DNA of 11,698 nucleotides from SVQP01 sp045658965 (GTDB lineage: Bacteria; Bacillota; Clostridia; Oscillospirales; CAG-272): contig JAZOVZ010000103.1 of assembly GCA_045658965.1 (NCBI GenBank), positions 1-11,698 on the forward strand, given 5' to 3'. Below, piece after piece: positions 5,895-11,698 of this stretch; the first letter of the stretch is position 1, and the number at the start of each line of letters is the position of its first letter. Under the pieces are notes generated by a model. The model saw only the letters and a program-made list of their open reading frames with translations, was not told the DNA's origin and made no database searches. A program made the translations under genes and the position numbers.

Positions 5895-6980
5895 TTATGC
5901 AGGTAAGGTTTGCTTGAATGCAAGGTAATCGGCATCCTCTCCGAAGAATTGGTTGAACGAGCCAAGCATATTTTCAAGCTTGAAGCCGTAAGCGTATTCT
6001 TCCATCATGTTGTCATTGTTCATGTGCGCAAAATACATGGCGTTGCGTGCGCCGACACGATGGTCTTCGACATCTGCAACTTTCTCAACCTGCTCAAACA
6101 ATGAAGCCAGGCTGTAAAGGGTGTCAAGGCAGGCTGCTTTGTTGTTGGTCTTTCTGTATGCATGTGCAAGCAAAAGTGTGGTAAAGAACTTGTGCGTTGC
6201 GTAAAAGTCGGGGCAGCCGTCATCAAATACGGAAAGCAGCTTGAGGCGAGCCTTGCAGAACGCGATGGACTTGTCAAATTGCTCGTTTTCGCTAAAGCGC
6301 GAGGTGAGCATATCTAAATTGATATCCATAGCAAGCCAGCAATCAAATAGATTCTTTTCCACAAATCTCTCCAACTCCTGATCGTCGTGCTTGTGCGCGA
6401 GTGTACGGGCAATGCCCACGACGCGGAAATAATAGCTTTCGCCGCTCATCTTTTCAATGGCAGCCATTGCCTTGCCGTACTCGCCGATCTCGCTGTAAAT
6501 GCGGTTGAGCATATTGAGTGCGCGGTCTGTCTGCTTGGCATCCCCGCAATGATCCACTACCTCAGTGCAAATCTTGATTGCTTTTTTGATTGCAGCGGCT
6601 TTTTCGGCTTGGTCTTGCGAGATACGGTTGACCATGGAAAGGGAAAAGGCAAGATTGATCTTGAGCTCGGGGCTGTTGGGGTATTTGTTAAGACCCTCGG
6701 TCAAGATTTCAATCTCTTTATAGGTGTCCATGCTGTCGTCAGCTGCTTGGATGATCGCCTTGATCTCCTCCTCGTGGCTGTTCATGTAGTAGCCAAACAA
6801 GCGGTCGATCGACACACCGAAAAATTCAGCCAAAAGAGGGAATAGGCTGACGTCGGGTGCGCATTGATCATTCTCCCACTTAGATACGGCTTGCTCCGAA
6901 ACGCCCAGCTTTTCCGCAAGCTGTGCCTGTGTGATTTTCTTTTCTTTGCGTAGTGTATAAATGTTTTTTCCAATGTTCAT
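5895..6980 (-). CDS. XRE family transcriptional regulator with helical TPR-like C-terminus
   Basis: The 361-residue protein starts with a Cro/CI-type helix-turn-helix (about residues 5-62; ITQAQLAEKLGVSEQAVSKWENDQCAPDVSLFPLLAEFFGVS in outline). This N-terminus is typical of Firmicutes XRE regulators. The remaining 300 residues are almost entirely helical, with spaced hydrophobic and aromatic positions that resemble tetratricopeptide-type repeats, suggesting a sensor or protein-interaction domain; I see no peptide-pheromone (Rgg/PlcR) signature strong enough to name a subfamily. Target genes are unknown. The ATG at 6980 has AGGAG 7-8 nt upstream and a promoter at 7028-7056. It is transcribed alone, convergent with the SLH gene. 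Confidence 0.9.
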   Translation of the reverse strand: MNIGKNIYTLRKEKKITQAQLAEKLGVSEQAVSKWENDQCAPDVSLFPLLAEFFGVSIDRLFGYYMNSHEEEIKAIIQAADDSMDTYKEIEILTEGLNKYPNSPELKINLAFSLSMVNRISQDQAEKAAAIKKAIKICTEVVDHCGDAKQTDRALNMLNRIYSEIGEYGKAMAAIEKMSGESYYFRVVGIARTLAHKHDDQELERFVEKNLFDCWLAMDINLDMLTSRFSENEQFDKSIAFCKARLKLLSVFDDGCPDFYATHKFFTTLLLAHAYRKTNNKAACLDTLYSLASLFEQVEKVADVEDHRVGARNAMYFAHMNNDNMMEEYAYGFKLENMLGSFNQFFGEDADYLAFKQTLPA

Positions 6981-7027
6981 GTGGTTTCTCCTGTGTTCTT
7001 CTTTTTACTATTTTCGCCGGCATGTTT

Positions 7028-7056
7028 ATTGTAGCATGAAATAAGAGCGGTTACAA
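7028..7056 (-). promoter_or_regulatory. Predicted sigma-A promoter of the XRE gene
   Basis: On the minus strand TTGTAA (7056-7051) and TACAAT (7033-7028) are 17 bp apart; -35 matches 4 of 6, -10 matches 5 of 6. Transcription would begin near 7021, about 40 nt before the start codon. Confidence 0.7.
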
Positions 7057-7134
7057 CATATCAAAAAGACAGTTTTGAAAAATAAAAATCAACCGTGGGT
7101 TGGGATGAGGCGAATAACTATATATTAAGATATT

Positions 7135-7463
7135 AAGACGTGAAAGAGCGTCCGTGTGATGTACCTCATCCACCGCAACCGCGTCATTGAAACTCGCGCT
7201 GCTCGTTTCTGCTTCCGCTGCGGTCCCCCTTCCCCAGCGGGGCAAGGCTTATTTCAGTTGCCCTCATCGTTAAGTAGTAGCAGGACGGATATGAAAATTG
7301 TCTTCGTCGTAACGGTCAACCTAACCAAACGGATACGCGAAGAAAGCCTTGCCCCGCTGGGGAAGGGGGACCGCAGCGGAGAGCGTTCGAGGCGATCAAG
7401 CCGAGAACAATCGACGCGGTTGCGGTGGATGAGGTTCATCATTCGGACGCTCCTTCACGTCTT
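7135..7463. repeat. 329-bp imperfect inverted repeat (element C, MITE-like)
   Basis: The outer arms 7135-7185 and 7413-7463 match in inverted orientation over 51 bp with four mismatches. After a variable gap, inner arms 7215-7250 and 7344-7379 match perfectly over 36 bp. A unique 93-bp centre (7251-7343) separates them. Small hairpins recur in both arms: GACG/CGTC (7137-7152), CCGC-T-GCGG (7215-7223) and CCCC-AGC-GGGG (7232-7242), with mirror copies on the right. No transposase is encoded and frames across it look like chance. No clear target-site duplication is visible at the ends. It fills the gap between the radA 3' end and the XRE promoter. A non-autonomous mobile element or a structured intergenic repeat both fit. 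Confidence 0.8.
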
Positions 7464-7467
7464 CAAA

Positions 7468-7496
7468 TATAGGGACTGCTTATCACAGTCCCTATA
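7468..7496 (-). terminator. Hairpin downstream of radA, probable terminator
   Basis: A perfect 11-bp stem (TATAGGGACTG, 7468-7478, with 7486-7496) and a 7-nt loop lie just after the radA stop. On the leftward strand it is followed only by ATTTG, so the U-tract is poor. It is the only terminator candidate for radA before element C. Confidence 0.55.
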
Positions 7497-7502
7497 CAGT
7501 TA

Positions 7503-8912
7503 TTAAAATTGTTGCCCGTCTTGGTTCATAGTTACAAGCAGGCTGGGCAGCTCAAAGATCGAGCGGATGGCGTGCACCTTGATGCCGGGGCATTCAAAGG
7601 GACGCTTTTCTACGTTACGGTAGGGAATGACGGCGGTGGTAAAGCCCAGACGTGCGGCTTCCTTGACGCGGTTTTCGGCGTGCGATACGGCACGCACCTC
7701 GCCCGAAAGTCCGATCTCGCCCACGGCGATCAGCCCCTCGGGGACAACGCGATCAAGGAGCGAGGAGATCAGCGCAAGCGCGACCGACAGATCCGCTGCG
7801 GTTTCGTCCAGCTTCAAGCCGCCGACGACGTTGGTATATACGTCATTCTGATAGAACTTAAGCCCCATACGCTTTTCCAGTACGTCGATGATCAGGCAAA
7901 GTCTATTGTAATCAATGCCGTTTGCCACGCGGCGCGGGGAAGGGAAATAGGTCTGCGACACCAGCGCCTGCACCTCCGCAATCAGCGGGCGCGTGCCCTG
8001 CACGGTGCAAACTGCCGCGCTGCCGGAAACGCCCTTGGGTCTGCCCGAGAGCAGCATCTCCGAGGGGTTGGTGACCTCGTCAAGACCTTTATCGGTCATT
8101 TCAAATACGCCGATCTCGTTGGTCGAGCCGTATCTGTTTTTTGTTGCGCGGATGATGCGGTAGGATTGCTGCTTCTCGCCCTCAAAGCAAAGAACGGCAT
8201 CCACCATGTGCTCCAAAATTTTCGGACCTGCAATGCTGCCTTCCTTGTTGACGTGACCGACTAAAAATACCGACACGCCCTGACCCTTTGCCTTGCCGAT
8301 AAACGCCATGGCGTTCTCGCGCACCTGCGCAATGCTGCCGGGCGCCGAGCTGATCTTGTCTGACCACACGGTCTGGATCGAGTCCACGATCAGAATGTCG
8401 GGAGAGAGCTTGTCGCATTCGCGCAGAATGCTGTCAATGTTGGTCTCGGTCAGTACGTAGAGATTGTCGCTATGCACCCCAAGTCTGTCGGCGCGCAGCT
8501 TGAGCTGACCGCCCGATTCCTCACCCGACACGTACAGCACCTTGCGGTTTTGCCCAAGAGCCTGGGAGATCTGCAAAAGCAGCGTGGATTTACCGATGCC
8601 GGGCTCACCCGACAAGAGTACCACCTCGCCAAGCACCAAGCCGCCGCCAAGCACGCGGTCAAGCTCGCAAAGCCCGGTGTTATAGCGGATGTGATTGGGT
8701 AAGGAAAGCTGATCAAAGCGCAGCGCGTGGTGCTCGCCGCCCATGGAGAGTGCGGCGTTGCGCTTTTGTGCGCCCTCATCCGCGCCCGAGGAGGTGTCGA
8801 TGACGTCCTCAATAAAGGTGTTCCAAGCACCGCAGGAGGGGCACTTACCCATCCATTTGGGGGAGCGGTAGGAGCATTCCTCGCATATGTAAACGGTTTT
8901 TAAGCCTTTCAT
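7503..8912 (-). CDS. radA: DNA repair and recombination protein RadA
   Basis: RadA (Sms) is a RecA-like hexameric helicase that extends recombination D-loops and processes branched DNA; in naturally transformable Firmicutes it aids integration of imported DNA. The 469-residue product shows all family parts in order: a C4 zinc finger (Cys10, Cys13, Cys24, Cys27), Walker A GEPGIGKST (102-110), Walker B ILIVDS (173-178), the RadA-specific KNRYGS motif (258-263), and a Lon-protease-like C-terminal domain (about 290-460). I chose the ATG at 8912, where MKGLKTVYICEEC matches family N-termini. A TTG two codons upstream at 8918 is closer to the AAAGG ribosome site and cannot be excluded. The gene lies 38 bp after comEC, has its own promoter, and could also receive read-through from comEC. 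Confidence 0.98.
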   Translation of the reverse strand: MKGLKTVYICEECSYRSPKWMGKCPSCGAWNTFIEDVIDTSSGADEGAQKRNAALSMGGEHHALRFDQLSLPNHIRYNTGLCELDRVLGGGLVLGEVVLLSGEPGIGKSTLLLQISQALGQNRKVLYVSGEESGGQLKLRADRLGVHSDNLYVLTETNIDSILRECDKLSPDILIVDSIQTVWSDKISSAPGSIAQVRENAMAFIGKAKGQGVSVFLVGHVNKEGSIAGPKILEHMVDAVLCFEGEKQQSYRIIRATKNRYGSTNEIGVFEMTDKGLDEVTNPSEMLLSGRPKGVSGSAAVCTVQGTRPLIAEVQALVSQTYFPSPRRVANGIDYNRLCLIIDVLEKRMGLKFYQNDVYTNVVGGLKLDETAADLSVALALISSLLDRVVPEGLIAVGEIGLSGEVRAVSHAENRVKEAARLGFTTAVIPYRNVEKRPFECPGIKVHAIRSIFELPSLLVTMNQDGQQF

Positions 8913-8941
8913 AAACAATAAACCTTTCGTGTAATAATACC

Positions 8942-8970
8942 ATTATACCACTAATCCCGAGCGGTTGCAA
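8942..8970 (-). promoter_or_regulatory. Predicted sigma-A promoter of radA
   Basis: On the minus strand TTGCAA (8970-8965) and a perfect TATAAT (8947-8942) are separated by 17 bp. The promoter overlaps the comEC stop codon (8953-8951), so the -35 lies within coding sequence. Transcription would start near 8935, about 23 nt before radA. Confidence 0.72.
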
Positions 8971-11296
8971 TAGAGAAATACGCAATTTCGGGATCGACCG
9001 TCATTTTGTGCACGCCATCAAGGCTATCGGGGGCACAATAGGACGCAAGAGCGCGCGTGGCAAAGACGACTTCACCGTTGTGCACCCCTTCAAGAGAGAA
9101 GGTCAGCCTTGGCTTGGGTCCGCGCTCCATGCACACGACAGCGTCCGCATCCGAAAGTGCGTGTGCTGCCTGCTTTGCAAGCCCTGTGTGCTGTGCCGTC
9201 GCGCCCAGCATGCAGATCTGTGCGTCACCCTTTTGCAGCGTGACCACAAGCACGGGCTGTGTCGAGCGGGCAAGATCCTCGCGATGCACCGTGACGGTCG
9301 TATCGCCATACCACGCGACCGCATCGCCGTAATCATAGAATACGAGCTCCACGCGGTGCATTCGGGCAATCTCGAGGATGCGTGCCTGCGCGTCGAGCAT
9401 ATCTGCATCGACCGTGCGCGGCAGATAGACGCGGTCGGTCTTGTATTCGGCAAACAGATCCGAAAGCATGGATGCGTGCTGCGTGCGGCAATCTGTCAGA
9501 AGGATCGCGCCCACCTCTGTCGCGTGCAGATTTTGTGCCGCCTGCATGGCTGCTTGCATGGCAGTACCCGTGCCCGAGGAAAGGTCGCAGAGGTATGCGC
9601 GATAGCCGTCTGTGCATACCAATCCCTCCGAGATCGAGGACGGGTGCGTATACGCAGCATGCAGTGTGCGCGGGGAGAGAGATGCGTTGACGGGAAAGAA
9701 AATGCAAAGAGAAATGACCAGCAGCGCAGGCGGCAACGACAGCAGCCATTTGCGCTTTAAGGGCAGTAGCAGCAATACGAATGCCGCACCGCAAAAGATA
9801 ATGCCGAGCACCTGCACGGTCGTGTGCGTCAGCGCAAGCAGCGCACCGTCTATGTCGGAGACCTTTTCAAGATAAGGTGTGCAAAGGGCATACAAAAGGC
9901 GGATCAGCGTGGCAAAGAAATTGGCAAGCGGCGGGATGGGGCACAAGAGCAGCGTGATCGCCCCAAGCACCAAAAGCGCGGCAACGATAGGAGAGAGCAG
10001 CAGTGTGGTGATCGGAGAGAACAGCGACATATTACCGATGATAAAGCAGGAGGGCACGAACACGGCAAAGCAGGCAATGACACCGATCAGCAGCGTTTCC
10101 AGAACCGCTGCCGCAATGCCAAAGATGCGTTTCTTTGCCTTATGATGCGGAGGCTTGGCAAGCGACTCGGTGCGCGCCTTCAAGTATTCATGCATGGGCG
10201 GTACGAATACCACGATACCGAAGGTTGCAACAAAGGAGAGGATAAAGCCCGCGTCGCAAACCGAATAAGGGTCGAGCAGTAAAATGCCCGTTCCGACAAG
10301 CCCCAGCGTGCTCAGCGTGTCGTTATCTGCGGCAAGCAGATAGGAAAGCTGGAGCATGCACACCATGACCACCGCACGCGTTGCGGATATGGACATGCCC
10401 GTCAGCACCAGATATCCGATTGCAACAGCTGCCAGCAGCACGGCACGCGCCTTGCGGTGCACGCGCAGCTTGGCAAGCGCAAGCCCCACAGCCCCCATTA
10501 AGATCGATACGTGCATACCCGACAGCGCAAGCATGTGGGAAGCACCCGCGCGGGAAAAGTCGCGAGAGAGCGTGCCGCCGAGATACGAGCGGTTGCCAAG
10601 CAGCAAAGCGCACACAAGTCCGCCGCTCTCCTTGCCGCACACGTCGATCAGGGCGCGGCAGAGCGCGTCGTTGAGTCGGTGCAGAGAAACAAGGGGCAGG
10701 GCAATGGCGGGGGCGGCATCGGGAGTGTCGCAGACCTGCACGATCTTGTCTTCGCCCTCGCAGGTAAGCTGCATGCGCAAGCCGTCCGACAGGGCATCGC
10801 TTTCGCCAAAGTAGGGGGATGCAGCGTCCTTGAGCGTTTCGGGCTTGACCGTGGCTTCAAAGCTGTCACCCACCTGCAAATACGACGTAAATTCACAAAC
10901 CAACGATGCGCGAAAATACTGCGCTTTGCCGTCAACTTCACAGACCAGCACGCGATAAGCCGTCATAAATTCGGACGGCGTGCGCTCGGTCACGGTCGCG
11001 CGGACGGTGCAGGAGTCCTGTTTGGCAATGCGCTCGTATTTTTGCATGGAAGCGTCAAAAGCAAGCCAAGACCCAGCAAACGCAAGCAGCACGCAAAGCG
11101 CAAGCGCAGCCGCCTCTATCATGATCTTGCGCGGCAGCTTTTTGATCAGAAGACATACTGCACAAAAGAGCAACGCAACACCCGATACGCAAAACAATGC
11201 AATTTTTATCTTGGGAACGGTAAAATACGCACAAAATGCGCATATAATATAGAGCAAGCAGGCAGAGAATAACGGTCTGTTTTTTAAGACGTTCAT
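8951..11296 (-). CDS. comEC: ComEC/Rec2 family DNA uptake channel with degenerate C-terminal MBL-like domain
   Basis: ComEC is the inner-membrane channel through which single-stranded DNA enters during natural transformation. The 781-residue product has the full layout: two N-terminal membrane segments plus another near 58-80, a soluble OB-like DUF4131 region (about 80-190), the polytopic Competence domain (about 205-535), and a C-terminal metallo-beta-lactamase-like region (about 543-781). The family motif is clear in FSRAGASHMLALSGMHVSIL (247-266), and GNMSLFSPITTLLLSP (421-436) is also typical. The C-terminal domain keeps its length, but the expected HxHxDH appears as DCRTQH (602-607), leaving only the last His, and the later LTGD position reads LGAT (697-700). 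It is therefore probably nuclease-dead. ATG at 11296 has AGGGAG upstream. No other competence genes are in the window, so real transformability cannot be judged. Confidence 0.93.
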   Translation of the reverse strand: MNVLKNRPLFSACLLYIICAFCAYFTVPKIKIALFCVSGVALLFCAVCLLIKKLPRKIMIEAAALALCVLLAFAGSWLAFDASMQKYERIAKQDSCTVRATVTERTPSEFMTAYRVLVCEVDGKAQYFRASLVCEFTSYLQVGDSFEATVKPETLKDAASPYFGESDALSDGLRMQLTCEGEDKIVQVCDTPDAAPAIALPLVSLHRLNDALCRALIDVCGKESGGLVCALLLGNRSYLGGTLSRDFSRAGASHMLALSGMHVSILMGAVGLALAKLRVHRKARAVLLAAVAIGYLVLTGMSISATRAVVMVCMLQLSYLLAADNDTLSTLGLVGTGILLLDPYSVCDAGFILSFVATFGIVVFVPPMHEYLKARTESLAKPPHHKAKKRIFGIAAAVLETLLIGVIACFAVFVPSCFIIGNMSLFSPITTLLLSPIVAALLVLGAITLLLCPIPPLANFFATLIRLLYALCTPYLEKVSDIDGALLALTHTTVQVLGIIFCGAAFVLLLLPLKRKWLLSLPPALLVISLCIFFPVNASLSPRTLHAAYTHPSSISEGLVCTDGYRAYLCDLSSGTGTAMQAAMQAAQNLHATEVGAILLTDCRTQHASMLSDLFAEYKTDRVYLPRTVDADMLDAQARILEIARMHRVELVFYDYGDAVAWYGDTTVTVHREDLARSTQPVLVVTLQKGDAQICMLGATAQHTGLAKQAAHALSDADAVVCMERGPKPRLTFSLEGVHNGEVVFATRALASYCAPDSLDGVHKMTVDPEIAYFSIATARD

Positions 11297-11315
11297 AATT
11301 TTTCTCTCCCTTTCT

Positions 11316-11327
11316 GTGAAATTTCAC
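11316..11327. promoter_or_regulatory. Perfect 12-bp palindrome at the comEC transcription start
   Basis: GTGAAATTTCAC is a perfect palindrome covering the predicted comEC start point (near 11325). A site here would suit a repressor. I do not recognise it as the operator of a named regulator. Confidence 0.4.
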
Positions 11328-11331
11328 CTTA

Positions 11332-11360
11332 ATTTTACTCTAATTTGTAAATAAAGTCAA
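11332..11360 (-). promoter_or_regulatory. Predicted sigma-A promoter of comEC
   Basis: On the minus strand TTGACT (11360-11355) and TAAAAT (11337-11332) are 17 bp apart, each 5 of 6 to consensus. Transcription would begin near 11325, about 30 nt before the start codon. It lies back to back with the acpP promoter, with 28 bp between the two -35 boxes. Confidence 0.75.
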
Positions 11361-11388
11361 TGCAAATCCATGAATTTTGAAAATCAAC

Positions 11389-11417
11389 TTGACAAAAATG
11401 GAAAAATCATATATAAT
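11389..11417 (+). promoter_or_regulatory. Consensus sigma-A promoter of acpP
   Basis: TTGACA (11389-11394) and TATAAT (11412-11417) are both perfect consensus boxes with a 17-bp spacer, so high constitutive expression is expected. Transcription would start near 11424, about 40 nt before the gene. Confidence 0.9.
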
Positions 11418-11462
11418 ACCCATGTGCTATGCAAATAAGCAAAATATTCGGAGGAATATACT

Positions 11463-11684
11463 ATGTTCGAGAAATTGAAGAATCTGTTCGTGGAAGAGCT
11501 GCAGATCGATGAAGCAGACATCACCATGGACGCTGGGCTGATCAAGGACCTGGGCATCAACTCCATCGAGCTTGCCGATCTGGTAATGCTGTGCGAGGAG
11601 AAGATTGACATTGAGATCGACGACGAGGACATTCACAAGTTTGTTACCGTTGGCGACGTTGTTAACTACCTGGAGAACATCTGA
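11463..11684 (+). CDS. acpP: Acyl carrier protein
   Basis: The 73-residue acidic protein carries growing acyl chains as thioesters during type II fatty acid synthesis in the cytoplasm. The four-helix ACP pattern is clear. The phosphopantetheine site is Ser34 in DLGINSIELADLVM, where the common DSL reads NSI, a variant I associate with clostridial ACPs. Length is normal for AcpP. GGAGG (11450-11454) lies 8 nt before the ATG and the promoter is full consensus, as expected for one of the most abundant cellular proteins. The next gene begins beyond the window, so membership of a fab operon cannot be seen. A carrier protein for another pathway is possible but less likely given the promoter strength. 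Confidence 0.95.
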   Translation: MFEKLKNLFVEELQIDEADITMDAGLIKDLGINSIELADLVMLCEEKIDIEIDDEDIHKFVTVGDVVNYLENI

Positions 11685-11698
11685 TCACCAAACTCATA

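Noticed and set aside
7135..7463. Complete insertion sequence
   Set aside because: No transposase, no clear target duplication, and the centre has no coding capacity.
7156..7506. Rightward and leftward small open frames inside element C
   Set aside because: Both translate the same inverted arms (each begins with a similar LIHRNRV peptide), which is explained by the inverted repeat, not by two genes.
9008..9760. 250-codon rightward frame opposite comEC
   Set aside because: Antisense shadow of comEC without start signals; the comEC frame has clear family motifs.

Overview
The window reads as chromosomal DNA of a low-to-mid GC Gram-positive anaerobe, most likely a gut member of class Clostridia (Oscillospirales-like). 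This placement rests on gene content and style, not on a search: a MurAB/MurZ-type murA with the RGS variant of the substrate loop, a DUF3810 membrane protein, an SLH-domain surface protein, strong GGAGG-type ribosome binding sites, sigma-A promoters with 17-bp spacers, and hairpin-rich intergenic repeats of a kind I associate with GC-richer Clostridia. There are eight protein genes and no rRNA, tRNA, CRISPR array or transposase gene.

Layout. At the left end (1-376) two hairpins and a modular repeat (array A) lie downstream of murA, which runs leftward (377-1636). A 505-bp spacer (1637-2141) holds the murA promoter, a cluster of palindromes and phased short motifs, and two tandem terminators for the next leftward operon. 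That operon is an RluA-family pseudouridine synthase (3335-4255) followed by a DUF3810 putative membrane metallopeptidase (2142-3338); the two overlap by 4 nt (ATGA). Diverging from it is a rightward gene for a secreted cadherin-like/Ig-like protein with SLH domains (4395-5693). A second modular repeat (array B, 5694-5858) and a bidirectional terminator separate it from a convergent XRE-family regulator (5895-6980). A 329-bp imperfect inverted repeat (element C, 7135-7463) fills the space up to radA (7503-8912), which sits just downstream of comEC (8951-11296). Finally acpP (11463-11684) diverges from comEC.

How the genes relate. The genes are housekeeping or cell-envelope functions: peptidoglycan precursor synthesis (MurA), RNA modification (RluA family), S-layer-type surface protein, fatty acid synthesis carrier (ACP), and DNA uptake and recombination (ComEC, RadA). 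comEC and radA are adjacent and co-directional, and radA has its own good promoter embedded over the comEC stop codon. The ComEC C-terminal metallo-beta-lactamase-like domain appears to have lost its metal ligands.

The most unusual content is non-coding. Arrays A and B have unrelated core sequences (GTGATAT and GTTATGA) but the same design: four copies of a 7-8 nt core in one orientation, then four copies of its reverse complement, with a different perfect mini-hairpin in nearly every gap. Folded, each would form a spine of short helices with hairpins projecting on both sides, a chain of four-way junctions. Element C has a looser version of the same plan. All three lie at the 3' ends of leftward genes. 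I do not know a named family for them.
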